A stretch of 39,733 nucleotides of DNA from a virus: positions 1 through 39,733 of the IMG/VR virus record IMGVR_UViG_3300049216_000568. One strand, written 5' to 3'. Below, piece after piece: positions 8,501 to 16,279 of the stretch. The first letter of the stretch is position 1, and each line of letters opens with the position of its first letter. The notes beneath the pieces were generated by a model. It saw only the letters and a list, made by a program, of their open reading frames with translations. It was not told the DNA's origin and searched no databases. The position numbers and the translations under genes were made by a program.

Positions 8501-10182
8501 TTGGTGTTCTGCGGTGCGACTGCAATGGCCGCAGCCGGGCGTGAAAGCGTGGCGCCAACCCGAACGCTGTTGGTAGACTTGGGGCGCGGAAGCGTGGCTG
8601 CGACGCTCGCCCCGATGCTCTGAACGGCAGAGACCGCCACGACAGGGCGCGGCAGGGTGACAGGCACGCTGGTCGTTGCACCCAAGAAGGAAGCCGTGGG
8701 CGGCGTGTAGCTCGCGCCGGTGTAGCGGGCCAAGCCAGCGGTGATCCGCAGTTCGTCAATCGAGCCTTGGAAGCGAGGCTCGGAGCCGTCGTTGGCGCCG
8801 ATGATGAACGGGCCAACATTGCCGTAGCTCGTGAGCGCGGTCTTGACGGTTCGCTGAACGCCGTTGGTGTAAAAAGTATAGGTCGTGCCACTGCGAACGA
8901 TTGCGACATGCTGCCAAGTATTCAGAACAAACTGTCCCGAAGAGCCCGCAGTGTAGGTGGTGCCGCCGACAAGGTCGCCGCCGCCTGCGGTGTCGATGAA
9001 CAAGCCGAACCATGTGCCAGAAGTGTTGATCGTGCCGTTTGTGCTTGAGGTCAGCGGGCCAGATGTAAACATCGCGTGGTTGGCGCTGGAATAAGAAGTC
9101 GGGTAGACCCAAGCTTCGATGGTGAAGTCACCCGTGCCAAAGTTGCTCGCGGCAGTCGGAAGCTGGACATAGCTGGTCGAGCCGTTGAAGGCGCCAGCGT
9201 TCCCGAACTTCGCCGGGGAAGAGCTTTGCGTCACATTGGACGAGATGACCGAATAGGCGTTCGGCCCGGAGTCCACGATGCTCGAACCATCGAAGTGAAG
9301 CAGGGCCGTGACCTTGCTCCAATTCGGGTCGCCAGTGACCGTGACAGTGTCGATGTGGGCGTTGATGACGACAGCCGCAGCGACCGCAGCGGCAGGGCGC
9401 TTGAGCGTGGCCGCCACGGTCGAAGTGATCGGTGGTGTGGTTTGAGAGGTCGCGACAGCGGCAGTCGGGCGGTGAAGCGTTGCGGCTACTGTAGAGTTTA
9501 AACGCTGTGAAGCGGCGACTGTAGCAGCCGGGCGCTTCAGCGAAGCGCCCACAGTCGAAGTGATTGTGACAACGGTCCTCGTGGCTGCGATTGCCGCCGT
9601 GGGGCGTGGCAGGATCGCAGCTACTGCCGCAGCGGGGACAGTCCAAGTGAAGCGAACCCAACCGTTCGCCCCCGATGTAGCGGCGGTTCCCGTTTGGCCA
9701 CCGGCGCCACCACCACCCGGCGACACGCCCGGCGAACCTACTGCCCCGCCCGCGCCGTTGCCATCGGTGTAGTTGACCTGCCAGCCAGACGCGCCGCCGT
9801 TCCCGCCAACGCCCCCGCCAGAGCCGCCTGCAACCCCATTGTAGCCACCACCGCCGCCCAAACCGCCAGAGCCGCCAGAGCCACCGTTAGCGCCGCCGTT
9901 CGCACCGGCTCCCGCAGTGAACGAGCCGCTTGTCGAACCCCAGAAGGTAGAATTGCCAGAGCCAGCCGCGCCGATATTGAAGGGATAGGAAGTGCCCCCT
10001 GTGACGGAATAGGTTTGAGCACTGTAGCCACCCCCGCCGCCACCCCCGCCCGGCCCCAATCCACCAGATGCACCACCGTTGCCACCCGGCCCGACCATCT
10101 CGACGAAAGCAGATGTAGCACCAGCGGGCGCCGTAACTGATTGCGCGCCAGTAGCCGTGAAAGTCTGCGTGATCGTGGACAT
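5596..10182 (-). CDS. Giant tail fibre with Gly-rich domain, two LamG-like domains and a long repeat array
   Basis: A 1528-aa tail fibre. The N-terminus (1-185) is extremely Gly-rich. It is followed by a few repeat units, a LamG/concanavalin-like domain (about 284-504, LLHFDG ... GTGDFTIEAWVYP), a second one (about 571-781, LLHGDG ... GTGDFTFEFWMKT), and then about 30 imperfect 20-residue repeats of the form VAATLxRPxAAISA (about 789-1474). A higher-order unit TDPxxxGGxLPRP recurs six times. The C-terminus is VGAEVRTSVVR. LamG domains bind surface glycans, so this is likely a receptor-binding protein. GTTTAAAC sites at 7096, 7537 and 9496 sit in repeat units and alter them (SLNTSLKRP, SLNASLKRP, RLNST). 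Confidence 0.85.
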   Translation of the reverse strand: MSTITQTFTATGAQSVTAPAGATSAFVEMVGPGGNGGASGGLGPGGGGGGGGYSAQTYSVTGGTSYPFNIGAAGSGNSTFWGSTSGSFTAGAGANGGANGGSGGSGGLGGGGGYNGVAGGSGGGVGGNGGASGWQVNYTDGNGAGGAVGSPGVSPGGGGAGGQTGTAATSGANGWVRFTWTVPAAAVAAILPRPTAAIAATRTVVTITSTVGASLKRPAATVAASQRLNSTVAATLHRPTAAVATSQTTPPITSTVAATLKRPAAAVAAAVVINAHIDTVTVTGDPNWSKVTALLHFDGSSIVDSGPNAYSVISSNVTQSSSPAKFGNAGAFNGSTSYVQLPTAASNFGTGDFTIEAWVYPTSYSSANHAMFTSGPLTSSTNGTINTSGTWFGLFIDTAGGGDLVGGTTYTAGSSGQFVLNTWQHVAIVRSGTTYTFYTNGVQRTVKTALTSYGNVGPFIIGANDGSEPRFQGSIDELRITAGLARYTGASYTPPTASFLGATTSVPVTLPRPVVAVSAVQSIGASVAATLPRPKSTNSVRVGATLSRPAAAIAVAPQNTNAYIGSPPSGGDSNFSNVTMLLHGDGTNGSTTYTDNATVPNSFGTAGTVPAVSTTSPKYGTGSLLFNGGAIMVASNTGLNFGTGDFTFEFWMKTNGTQGTYSVIFSAGIEFDNGSYYTSNNLWVGGLFDSGVSQAGNLNDGAWHHVAVSRTSGTGYYFTDGSLVHSGASTASINLCNQNPTGFSNVMVMGGYYSLASIDYYKGWLDDIRVTKGVGRYTSAFTPPTAAFPNSGPVSGALPLNKLTASITAVQSTVNATVAATLNRPSAAVSAAAIGGTTIAATLPRPTGAIVAKTGPSAFISKALPRPVAAISAKTTTASSLNASLKRPAAAAFIVATDPGYIGGTLPRPVAAVAAAMAIPLSVAATLKRPVAAVSAKSTTPASVAATLKRPAAAISAVTTTTTTVAASLKHPVATGLIVSTDPGYIGGTLPRPTVAISATSAGSVTVSATLRRPVATIPASTNTPTSLNTSLKRPAAAISAKTTTASTVAATLPRPAATISAKITDTVAVAASLKRPAAVINASATLAGSVASTLLRPSAAISVGASVSATISATLKRPAMVGQVVATDPGYVGGTLPRPTVAVVMATVIAAQASAALARPLAAIPATSGPMATVAATLARPAVAVSARSTQTGSVAATLPRPFATIPALETNPATISATLPKPVASGQIVVTDPFLVGGALPRPTVAIHATENSGATVAATLSRPSAAVTASENTTASIGATLARPQATGQVGIFSGSIVSATLARPLAAISVGVAAHATATATLNRPVVAAFIVSTDPGYLGGTLPRPTANIQGRSFLGVAAAASLARPVATVAASVQTLASVGATLKRPSAAIHAGVAGQSSLAATLPRPRLTGLIVVTDPFMVGGALRRPVVDVELAQSTPIAIHANLPRPLADIEAVQDTGAVRANVAATLPLPSVESYSSNYGFVLSDRIVTVGAEVRTSVVRAEKRTINIGAEVRLVTVSK
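5597..5603 (-). promoter_or_regulatory. Weak late-type motif GCAAATA
   Basis: GCAAATA on the - strand at the stop of the tail fibre gene, 13 nt before the ATG at 5583. It differs from the other motifs at the T/A position, so it is weaker. Confidence 0.25.
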
Positions 10183-10206
10183 GTATTGGGGGCTCCTGTA
10201 GCCCTG

Positions 10207-10222
10207 TATTTACCGTTTAAAC
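10207..10222 (-). promoter_or_regulatory. Late-type promoter GTAAATA abutting a GTTTAAAC site
   Basis: On the - strand, GTTTAAAC (10222-10215) is followed after a single G by GTAAATA (10213-10207), so the palindrome occupies the region just upstream of the -10 motif. CAGGAGC precedes the tail fibre ATG at 10182, 24 nt past the motif. A protein bound to the palindrome would overlap polymerase here. Confidence 0.6.
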
Positions 10223-10226
10223 GAAA

Positions 10227-10258
10227 AGAGCCCTCCCTGACTGAACAGGAAGGGCTCT
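10227..10258 (-). terminator. Rho-independent terminator
   Basis: AGAGCCCT (10227-10234) pairs with AGGGCTCT (10251-10258), extended by CCTG/CAGG. On the - strand the stem is followed by TTTTCG. It ends transcription from the decoration-like gene at 10310 and directly precedes the tail fibre promoter. Confidence 0.75.
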
Positions 10259-10273
10259 GGCTCGAAGGAATAT

Positions 10274-10292
10274 CCGGCCCTTTGCGGGCCGG
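10274..10292 (-). terminator. Hairpin upstream of the terminator
   Basis: A perfect 7-bp stem CCGGCCC/GGGCCGG (10274-10280 with 10286-10292) and a 5-nt loop. No T-run follows on the - strand. It is probably an auxiliary hairpin or RNA 3'-end stabiliser. Confidence 0.4.
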
Positions 10293-10309
10293 TCTCTACT
10301 TCGTTGTTC

Positions 10310-10702
10310 TTATTGTTCGGTCAGAACAATCGAGGACACCGAAACGGTGTTGCCCGAAGCGATGGAGGTGTTGGCGATGGTCACCGAAGCACCCGAAGTG
10401 GCGACATCGAAGTCCATGACAGCGGTCGTGCCGTCAGCCTTGAAAAGGCGAGCCCAACCCGCCGTGCCGGTGGCGACAGCCGTGCCGGAGGTCACAGCGT
10501 TGGCGGTCAGAACGCCACCAGTTGCGGTGCCGAACGGCGAACCACAGGTCAGCGTGACAAGCAGGGTGCCAGTAGCCGCAGTATCGGGCGTGGCAGGCTG
10601 AGTGCCGGAAAAGATTTCGAGCTTCGCGCCAGCACCAATGTCAGTGTTCAGCGAAGATGCGCGGTCGTTCTTGGCCAGCGCGGAAAGATTAACATAAGCG
10701 AT
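10310..10702 (-). CDS. Small phage structural protein (tail or head decoration-like), non-canonical start
   Basis: A reading frame of about 130 aa resembling a common small phage structural family: KLEIFSGTQPATPDTAATGTLLVTLT, then GGVLTANAVTSGTAVATGTAGWARLFKADG and a C-terminal beta region ending SSIVLTEQ. The family-like sequence continues upstream of the first in-frame GTG (10495) to IAYVNLSALAKNDRASSLN, but the frame there has no ATG, GTG or TTG before the TGA at 10714-10712. GAGGTG stands 5 nt before an ATC (10702-10700), the best apparent start. An ATG at 10707 is out of frame. Either an ATC start or a one-base indel is implied. A late motif at 10770-10764 supports a start near 10702. 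Confidence 0.55.
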   Translation of the reverse strand: MAYVNLSALAKNDRASSLNTDIGAGAKLEIFSGTQPATPDTAATGTLLVTLTCGSPFGTATGGVLTANAVTSGTAVATGTAGWARLFKADGTTAVMDFDVATSGASVTIANTSIASGNTVSVSSIVLTEQ

Positions 10703-10763
10703 GACATCACCTCAAAAGTTTATTGTTGATTGAAGGCTCTGTCTGTTAGAAGAGCTTTGGTCT

Positions 10764-10770
10764 TATTTAG
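10764..10770 (-). promoter_or_regulatory. T4-late-type promoter motif CTAAATA
   Basis: CTAAATA on the - strand in the context TTCGCTAAATAAG, about 60 nt before the likely start near 10702. It lies just upstream of the oppositely oriented HNH gene. Confidence 0.5.
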
Positions 10771-10783
10771 CGAAGTTGCCCGA

Positions 10784-11291
10784 ATGCCTGCGTGTAGAAC
10801 ATGTGATGTGCCGCTCGTTGTTGGCGACAACTGGAACCAGTCTTTTGCAAAGATTGGGAGCAAGCTTTGTCGCTCGTGCCTCAAGCTCAAAAATCAGGAA
10901 TATGCCAAGCGCGATCCTTCCAAGAGGACCGAAGTGAAGATGGCGTGGCGAGCGAACAACCTGACCAAAGCGCGGGAAAGCCAGCACCGCTATGGCAGCA
11001 AACCGGAAGTCAAATCTGCATCTTCCAAGAGGCAACTGGCGAGGGTGGCCAAGATCAAGCAAGCAAGCCACACCTGCATGGTCAGACCCGAAGGCAATCC
11101 AAGCCTTTTATGACATGGCGACGTTGCTTGAGAAACATAACCCCGGCGTGCAGTATCATGTGGACCACATCATCCCTATTCAAGGGAAATATGTCAGTGG
11201 TCTCCACACGCAGGACAACTTGCAGGTTCTTCGGCGGGACTACAGCTTGAAGAAGTTCAACAACCCCAACCCTTGGAGGGAATGCTCTTAG
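10784..11291 (+). pseudogene. HNH homing endonuclease, frameshifted
   Basis: A + strand gene inside the - strand late block. The first frame (10784-11113) encodes an N-terminal zinc-knuckle region, MPACRTCDVPL ... CRSCLKLKNQEY, and basic helices. The HNH nuclease core, YHVDHIIPIQGK ... GLHTQDNLQVL, is in another frame that ends at 11291. The switch point is a triple CAAG repeat (11056-11067); removing one copy joins the frames as KIKQATPAW. A 4-bp slippage duplication therefore inactivated the nuclease, unless a +1 frameshift rescues it. Without the shift the product is 110 aa and lacks the catalytic domain. Its stop overlaps that of the convergent fibre gene, which suggests a self-contained insertion between two structural genes. 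Confidence 0.75.
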
Positions 11292-12577
11292 AGCTTCATA
11301 ATGAAGCAGAGGGCGACATAAGGCGGGACGGTTGCCACGGTCACTGAGTGGATGTGGTCGCCGTCTTCGCTGATGCCGTGAGTGTGAGCCACCCCGCCGC
11401 CAGTGCTGGACGAAACACCGTTATCGGGCGGGGAAGTCGTCTCGAACTGGTTGATGGTGTCGGACGAGCCGCCGCCGCCGAAGCCGCCATTGCCACGAGC
11501 CAGATAGCTCCCCGGCGAAGGGGCGCCCGTGCTGTAGGGAGCTTCCGTTGTGCTGATCACATTGTGAGTGTGCGGAGCCAGTTCATCGACAGTAAGGGCG
11601 TGGCCTGAAGTCGCGCCGGTGTGTGCGTGGCCACCCGCAGTGTTGGTAGTGCCCGTGCTTGTCGCCGAACCACCAGTCAGAAGAGGGTTCACCGAACCGC
11701 CAGCACCATAGATGAACTTGTCGCGAAGGTCGGGGGTGCCGTTGGTGCCGTCGCAAAGGTGCCAAGCAGTCGGGATGTTCGAGACAACCCCGCTCCACAT
11801 GATGATACCGCCCGAAGGCGTGCCGCCGGTAGTCGTTGAGGACAGGTCCGCCAGCGTGGCGTAGTTGGCGAGATCGGTGGTCAGTTCAGCCTGTGTGACG
11901 AAGCTTGCCACCTGTTCTTGCGTCACGAATGATCCGAACTTGTCCGGGCCAAAGGGAGCGCCGTCCACCTTGGTAATCATGCCGCTGGTGATGGCCGTCG
12001 CCGTGTTCGGGATCGTGACCAGCCACAGTTGGGTGTAGCCGGGCGATGCAGCCGGAGGGCCAGCCGTGCCCGTGGGCGCCGGAGCGCCGGGAGTGGCTTG
12101 CAGGGAGACGGTTTGCTTGCGGGTTGTGTTCTGGCCCGCGCCGTTGTTGCCCTGACCACTGAAGGGTTGGGAAGGGTCTGCGGCGTTGTAATATTCGGGC
12201 GCTGTAGCGTCCGTGTCGAACTCTTGGAAGGCCGCCTCGATAGCCCACACGGTGGACTGGCCAGAGCCCGAAGGGGCGGTCAGCGTGAGCGTGGTGGAGG
12301 TGGACTTGATGCCGATCTTTTGGATGGCATCGGTTTGTGCGGAGATCGCGCCGAAGTTCGTGTCGTCAATGGCGCGATAGGAAGTGATCGAACCGGGAGC
12401 GACAGAAACGCTCATGCTCACCGGGTTGGTGGGCACACAGTTTAAACCACCTACGACTGTGGACTGGCCAAAGACGGACTGAAGGACAGCACCATCGTTG
12501 ACCATCGCCGCGACTTGAGCACGAAGGAAATCTGTGTCGAGCGCAATCTCGTCCGGGTAAACAATAGCACGATCCAA
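11288..12577 (-). CDS. Tail fibre with tail-collar domain
   Basis: A 429-aa tail fibre or collar protein. The N-terminal 200 residues resemble phage fibre attachment regions (MDRAIVYPDEIALDTDFLRAQ). A phage tail-collar domain follows (GGIIMWSG ... AWHLCDGTNGTPDLRDKFIYGAG, about 250-295). The C-terminus carries His-x-His pairs (GGHAHTG, PHTHN, HTHG, DHIHS), like metal-binding fibre tips such as T4 gp37. The predicted start is TTG (12577). A late motif CTAAATA lies 32 nt upstream. A GTTTAAAC at 12440 is read as Leu-Asn. It is likely a receptor-binding or short fibre. Confidence 0.8.
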   Translation of the reverse strand: MDRAIVYPDEIALDTDFLRAQVAAMVNDGAVLQSVFGQSTVVGGLNCVPTNPVSMSVSVAPGSITSYRAIDDTNFGAISAQTDAIQKIGIKSTSTTLTLTAPSGSGQSTVWAIEAAFQEFDTDATAPEYYNAADPSQPFSGQGNNGAGQNTTRKQTVSLQATPGAPAPTGTAGPPAASPGYTQLWLVTIPNTATAITSGMITKVDGAPFGPDKFGSFVTQEQVASFVTQAELTTDLANYATLADLSSTTTGGTPSGGIIMWSGVVSNIPTAWHLCDGTNGTPDLRDKFIYGAGGSVNPLLTGGSATSTGTTNTAGGHAHTGATSGHALTVDELAPHTHNVISTTEAPYSTGAPSPGSYLARGNGGFGGGGSSDTINQFETTSPPDNGVSSSTGGGVAHTHGISEDGDHIHSVTVATVPPYVALCFIMKL

Positions 12578-12609
12578 AGCAGAGTCACTTTCGCTGAAGG
12601 CTTAGCCCT

Positions 12610-12616
12610 TATTTAG
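12610..12616 (-). promoter_or_regulatory. T4-late-type promoter motif CTAAATA
   Basis: CTAAATA in the context CTCGCTAAATAAGG, between the lectin-like gene at 12646 and the TTG start of the collar fibre at 12577. Confidence 0.55.
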
Positions 12617-12645
12617 CGAGGTGCTGCTCTGAAGCCGCTGCTACC

Positions 12646-13818
12646 TTACGAGACTATAATCTCAACAAAACTGACGCGCTGAAGCGCGTTATCAGGGAAA
12701 GTCACAGTTGCATTCGACTGTGTGGCGGCATCTGCGTAAAGTCTGCTTCCCGCAACTACCGCACGACCGCTCACGGCATTCGTGTCCGATCCGAGCAAAG
12801 TCCAAGTCCCATCAATCGACGGAGCGCCCACAGGACGATGTGCGTCTTGGGCTGACGACATCACCAAGGCCAGCGAGTTGGCTACAGCCGTGTTGGCCAT
12901 GTTCTCCGTGAAGCTCACAGGAGCGTTGGGCGGGCTGGCCACCAGAACCTGAAGGTTCATCTGGCTGACGATCAGGTCCGGGTTTTCGCTCATCAGAACT
13001 TGCAACGAGTCCTGCGAGACCGTCACGATACCGTAGCCCTGCCCAAGGTAGTGCAGGCTGTTCAGTTCCGCCGCCGCACGGTCTGTGTTCGACAGCGCCG
13101 TGGGCCAGAACACCAGTTCGGTCAGCAAGCCCAAGAAGCCGATGACGGTGGTGTTGGCGGTCGTGCCAACGCTGGAATAATCGTTGTGGGTGACATCCGC
13201 AGTTTGCGCGGTGTCGAGCCACGGGGTCACCGTCACCGCATCCCCAAGGCTGTCATAGCCAGCCGCAGAAACCCAAGTCAGCATGTGAGGATCGCCGAAG
13301 GGAAGAAGAGTTGCGCTTGGGGTGTCGCTGTGGCCGGAACGCTGAAGATCGAGCGCTCCCGAAGGCGTTAGACCAAGGGACACGCCACCCGCACCACCGC
13401 TCTGGAAAATGCTCACATAGTTGCTGGTGTTGAAGACTTGGATCGGAGAAAGCACCGTGAACGGTTGGTTCGCAAAAGCGCTCGCCACGGTCAGATTGGT
13501 GTTGTTTTGAAAGTTAGCGCATGGCTCGCCAAGCATGGTCTGAAGCGTGCCGCCAAGAACCAGCGCCGGAGCGTAGGGGTAGGTGGTCTGCGTAGCGTTT
13601 AAACCACCACCCGACTGATCATACCAAATGGTGATCCGCGCATCGCCGCTACCGGCAAAAGTCATCAGGCTGGCAGTGTCGAGCACACCGCTGATGAAGC
13701 CGATGTCCTGTGTGGTCGTGCCATTCGAGACTTGGACAGCGTTCCCCGTATAGGCATCGTTCAGAAGACGAAGCCCATAGGCCATCAGGGGTGTTGGGGT
13801 GATGCCGAGGGTTGCCAT
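12646..13818 (-). CDS. Lectin-like tail protein (arabinofuranosidase B-like fold)
   Basis: A 390-aa protein whose first 250 residues resemble the catalytic or lectin-like module of arabinofuranosidase-B-type proteins often found in phage tails: AYGLRLLNDAYTGNAVQV, DIGFISGVLDTASLMTFAGSGDARITIWYDQSGGG. The C-terminal 100 residues form another beta-rich region. It starts immediately after the stop of the gene above it (TAAATG), so it is co-translated. A glycan-binding role in host attachment is likely. Enzymatic activity cannot be judged. A GTTTAAAC at 13597 is read as Leu-Asn. Confidence 0.6.
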   Translation of the reverse strand: MATLGITPTPLMAYGLRLLNDAYTGNAVQVSNGTTTQDIGFISGVLDTASLMTFAGSGDARITIWYDQSGGGLNATQTTYPYAPALVLGGTLQTMLGEPCANFQNNTNLTVASAFANQPFTVLSPIQVFNTSNYVSIFQSGGAGGVSLGLTPSGALDLQRSGHSDTPSATLLPFGDPHMLTWVSAAGYDSLGDAVTVTPWLDTAQTADVTHNDYSSVGTTANTTVIGFLGLLTELVFWPTALSNTDRAAAELNSLHYLGQGYGIVTVSQDSLQVLMSENPDLIVSQMNLQVLVASPPNAPVSFTENMANTAVANSLALVMSSAQDAHRPVGAPSIDGTWTLLGSDTNAVSGRAVVAGSRLYADAATQSNATVTFPDNALQRVSFVEIIVS

Positions 13819-14880
13819 TTAGCTCACGATCTTGAAGCCGATTTCGAGATTTGAGACAGCCGTGGCGGACCATCCGGCGCCCGTCGCCGGATCGTTAGTG
13901 AAGATGTCCGACAGGAACTCATAGGACTGGCTGATGCCGACCGGCGTGCCTGCCACCAAGGTTCCGCCGCTGTAGAGTTGTGACTCCACCACGCGGTTGC
14001 CGCTGATGTCCTTGCGGACAAGAAGGAAGGTCTTCACGGCACGGATGGTGGACGAGTCGAAGGTGTAGGGCGTGATGTTGTAGAGGTCGGAAGCGCCCAC
14101 CGTGGACGAGGACACGGTTGATGCGTCGCCGTCCGCAGAAACCTCGTTGATCATGGCGTAGTTCGAGGAACCCGACAGAGGCGTGAAGTTCTTTTGCGCT
14201 GTGTCCGCACTCGGATATTCGGTGATGATCCGGCTATCCCCCAGCGGAACGATGCCATCCGAGATGTAGAGGTCATCAAACTTCCACGGGCAGATGCCGA
14301 TGTAGGATGCACAGCCCCAAGTCACGGCGTTCGTTGTTCCGACATTTACATCCGAGCGGTTGAGGACTTGCGTGCCATTGATGTAAACTTGCAGCGTGCC
14401 GTTAGAAGTGGTGGTGCCCTTCTTCCAAACAACTTCAAAGTAATACCAAGCGTTGGTGTTCGGAGGCGACCAGAAGTCAATGGTCTGCGAGCCGTTAGAG
14501 TTTGGCGAGTTGGTGTAAGACCAATAGGAACCATCGCAATCATTGAAGTAGACGCGGTTGTCGATGCCATCGTAGACCACGGCAAACAGCGGGTTATTCC
14601 CCGCATCGTAAAGCTGAAGCATACAGGTGGACGCGGTGTGGTAGGGGTAGCCGCCCGCGCCGTTCAACTGTGCAGCCCAACCAACCGTCATCTGGCTATA
14701 GCCAGCGATGCCCGCTGGCATAGCCTTTTGCAGCGTGGGGGCGACCAAGCATTGGCCAACGCTGAAGCGCGTGTCGGTGCTGATCTGGTCCGCATTCGCA
14801 GAAGCGTAGGCACTGGCCAGCGAACCCGGACCAGAAACGCCGGAGAAAGAGTCAAAACCTTCACAGTGTAGAATAGCCAT
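13819..14880 (-). CDS. LamG-like phage tail protein
   Basis: A 353-aa protein with a concanavalin/LamG-like N-terminal half (MAILHCEGFDSF, AWYYFEVVWKKG, LQVYINGTQVL, FDDLYISDG) and a beta-rich C-terminal half typical of phage tail proteins (ADTAQKNFTPLSGSSN, VSADGDASTVSS, TFLLVRKDISGNR). A strong late motif CATAAATA lies 22 nt upstream and CGAGG precedes the ATG. With its neighbours it forms a group of four large putative surface-binding proteins. Confidence 0.65.
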   Translation of the reverse strand: MAILHCEGFDSFSGVSGPGSLASAYASANADQISTDTRFSVGQCLVAPTLQKAMPAGIAGYSQMTVGWAAQLNGAGGYPYHTASTCMLQLYDAGNNPLFAVVYDGIDNRVYFNDCDGSYWSYTNSPNSNGSQTIDFWSPPNTNAWYYFEVVWKKGTTTSNGTLQVYINGTQVLNRSDVNVGTTNAVTWGCASYIGICPWKFDDLYISDGIVPLGDSRIITEYPSADTAQKNFTPLSGSSNYAMINEVSADGDASTVSSSTVGASDLYNITPYTFDSSTIRAVKTFLLVRKDISGNRVVESQLYSGGTLVAGTPVGISQSYEFLSDIFTNDPATGAGWSATAVSNLEIGFKIVS

Positions 14881-14902
14881 ACGGTCCTCGAAATCTGCCC
14901 GT

Positions 14903-14910
14903 TATTTATG
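14903..14910 (-). promoter_or_regulatory. T4-late-type promoter motif CATAAATA
   Basis: CATAAATA on the - strand, 22 nt before the ATG at 14880, differing from the T4 late consensus TATAAATA by one base. It lies just after the stop of the baseplate gene at 14915. Confidence 0.65.
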
Positions 14911-14914
14911 GGCG

Positions 14915-16279
14915 TTACAGCGTGGGCGCGCTTACAAGGCCGTTGATCGTGAAGGTGGGCGGGGAGGTGGTCCAACTGGACGAAGCGCCTTGGACTTCCC
15001 ACACAGCCACGGCGCCGCCGCCCGTGACACCCGTAGGCGTGTAAACGGTCGCGCCGCTTGGGACGGGGCGGTAGCCAACCCACAGGTTGTCGGCGCCAGC
15101 TTCGGTGTGCAGTGTGACCCAACCGGACGAAGCGGTGATGGTGTTTGCACCGGAGACGCAGGCCACCAGAATGTTGCCGAGCGTGGGCGCGTGAGCCAGC
15201 GTGATGGTGGTCGCTTCAGTCGGGCTGAGGGCGCGCACTTGACCCTGCACCACGACCGGGATGACCATGTCCGCCGCGATGACGAAGGTGTATTGGCCAA
15301 GGGTATTGTTCGGGTCTGAAGTGACCCCCGTCGATGAAGTCGCCAGCGCTTCGATGAAGTAGGTGCCCGCCATCGTTGGCGTGCCGATGAAGCGGCCATC
15401 GGAGGTCAGCGTCATGCCGGGTGGCAGGCCGTAGGTTCCAGACGGGACGGACGAATAGGCGGGCTCCGCCGCCACGGTGATGGTGACGGTGTTCCCAAGC
15501 GAAGAGATCGCATGGACAGCCCAAGCGTCGGAGGTGATGTCGGTGTTCTGTGTGCCACTGAACTCGCGGTCATAGTCGATGGGGAAGTTGACCGTTTCGT
15601 CGCTGACCACGATGGGTTGGGAAGCGTCCAGACCGATCTTCAGCCAGCAAATGACACCCGCAGGGATGTTGCGGACAATCTGTGCCCGAACCTCATCTTC
15701 AGTGATCGCGCCTTGCAGCTTGGTCCTATCGCCCCAAGACATTTGACCCCACCCGCCGACATTCCAGCCCGTGCGGTTGGGTATGCCCGGACCCTTGGGC
15801 AGTTCGACATCCATGAAGAACTCATAGGGCCGCGACAGCGTGCCCCAACGGCTGCGGCCCCATGCGAAGGAGCCGTCAGAGTAGCCGCCGACATCGCGCA
15901 CATTGTTCGGCTCGAACACGGTGACGGTGGTGCCAGTCAGGGATTCGACGGCGTTGATAATGGCTTGGCGGGTTGCGCGCGGACGCAGGATTTCAGTCTT
16001 GATCCTCGCGCGGTAGCTGGTGTCAGTCTCCGCAGCGCGGCGTTTAAACAAGCCCTTGCCGAGGAAGTCGTCCGCCAGCATATCGAGGAACGCTCCTGAA
16101 GCTGTGGCAAGGCGAGCTTGTTGAGCGTCGAACAGAAGCTGGCTGAAGTTGTAGGCCGCAGGGTCGGCATAGGCCGCAAGCAAGGCTTTGACGACCGGGC
16201 CGTCAGGGTCGAACCAGCCTGACGGAAGGTTCTGCCAACCAAGCTCTTCGTAAAACTCCGCTGTGCCGAGCGTCGTCAT
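14915..16279 (-). CDS. Baseplate/tail protein I-like with Ig-like C-terminus
   Basis: A 454-aa protein. The N-terminal 220 residues have the pattern of gpI-type baseplate proteins (AYADPAAYNFSQLLFDAQQARLATASGAFLDMLADDFLG, then RARIKTEILRPRATRQAIINAVESLTG). The C-terminal half is beta-rich, with an Ig-like putative-domain segment (YDREFSGTQ ... GLPPGMTLTSDGRFIGTPTMAGTYFIEA). It follows the baseplate J gene with a 1-nt overlap, the usual J-I order. The added Ig-like domains suggest adhesion or fibre docking. A GTTTAAAC at 16042 is read as Phe-Lys. Confidence 0.7.
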   Translation of the reverse strand: MTTLGTAEFYEELGWQNLPSGWFDPDGPVVKALLAAYADPAAYNFSQLLFDAQQARLATASGAFLDMLADDFLGKGLFKRRAAETDTSYRARIKTEILRPRATRQAIINAVESLTGTTVTVFEPNNVRDVGGYSDGSFAWGRSRWGTLSRPYEFFMDVELPKGPGIPNRTGWNVGGWGQMSWGDRTKLQGAITEDEVRAQIVRNIPAGVICWLKIGLDASQPIVVSDETVNFPIDYDREFSGTQNTDITSDAWAVHAISSLGNTVTITVAAEPAYSSVPSGTYGLPPGMTLTSDGRFIGTPTMAGTYFIEALATSSTGVTSDPNNTLGQYTFVIAADMVIPVVVQGQVRALSPTEATTITLAHAPTLGNILVACVSGANTITASSGWVTLHTEAGADNLWVGYRPVPSGATVYTPTGVTGGGAVAVWEVQGASSSWTTSPPTFTINGLVSAPTL

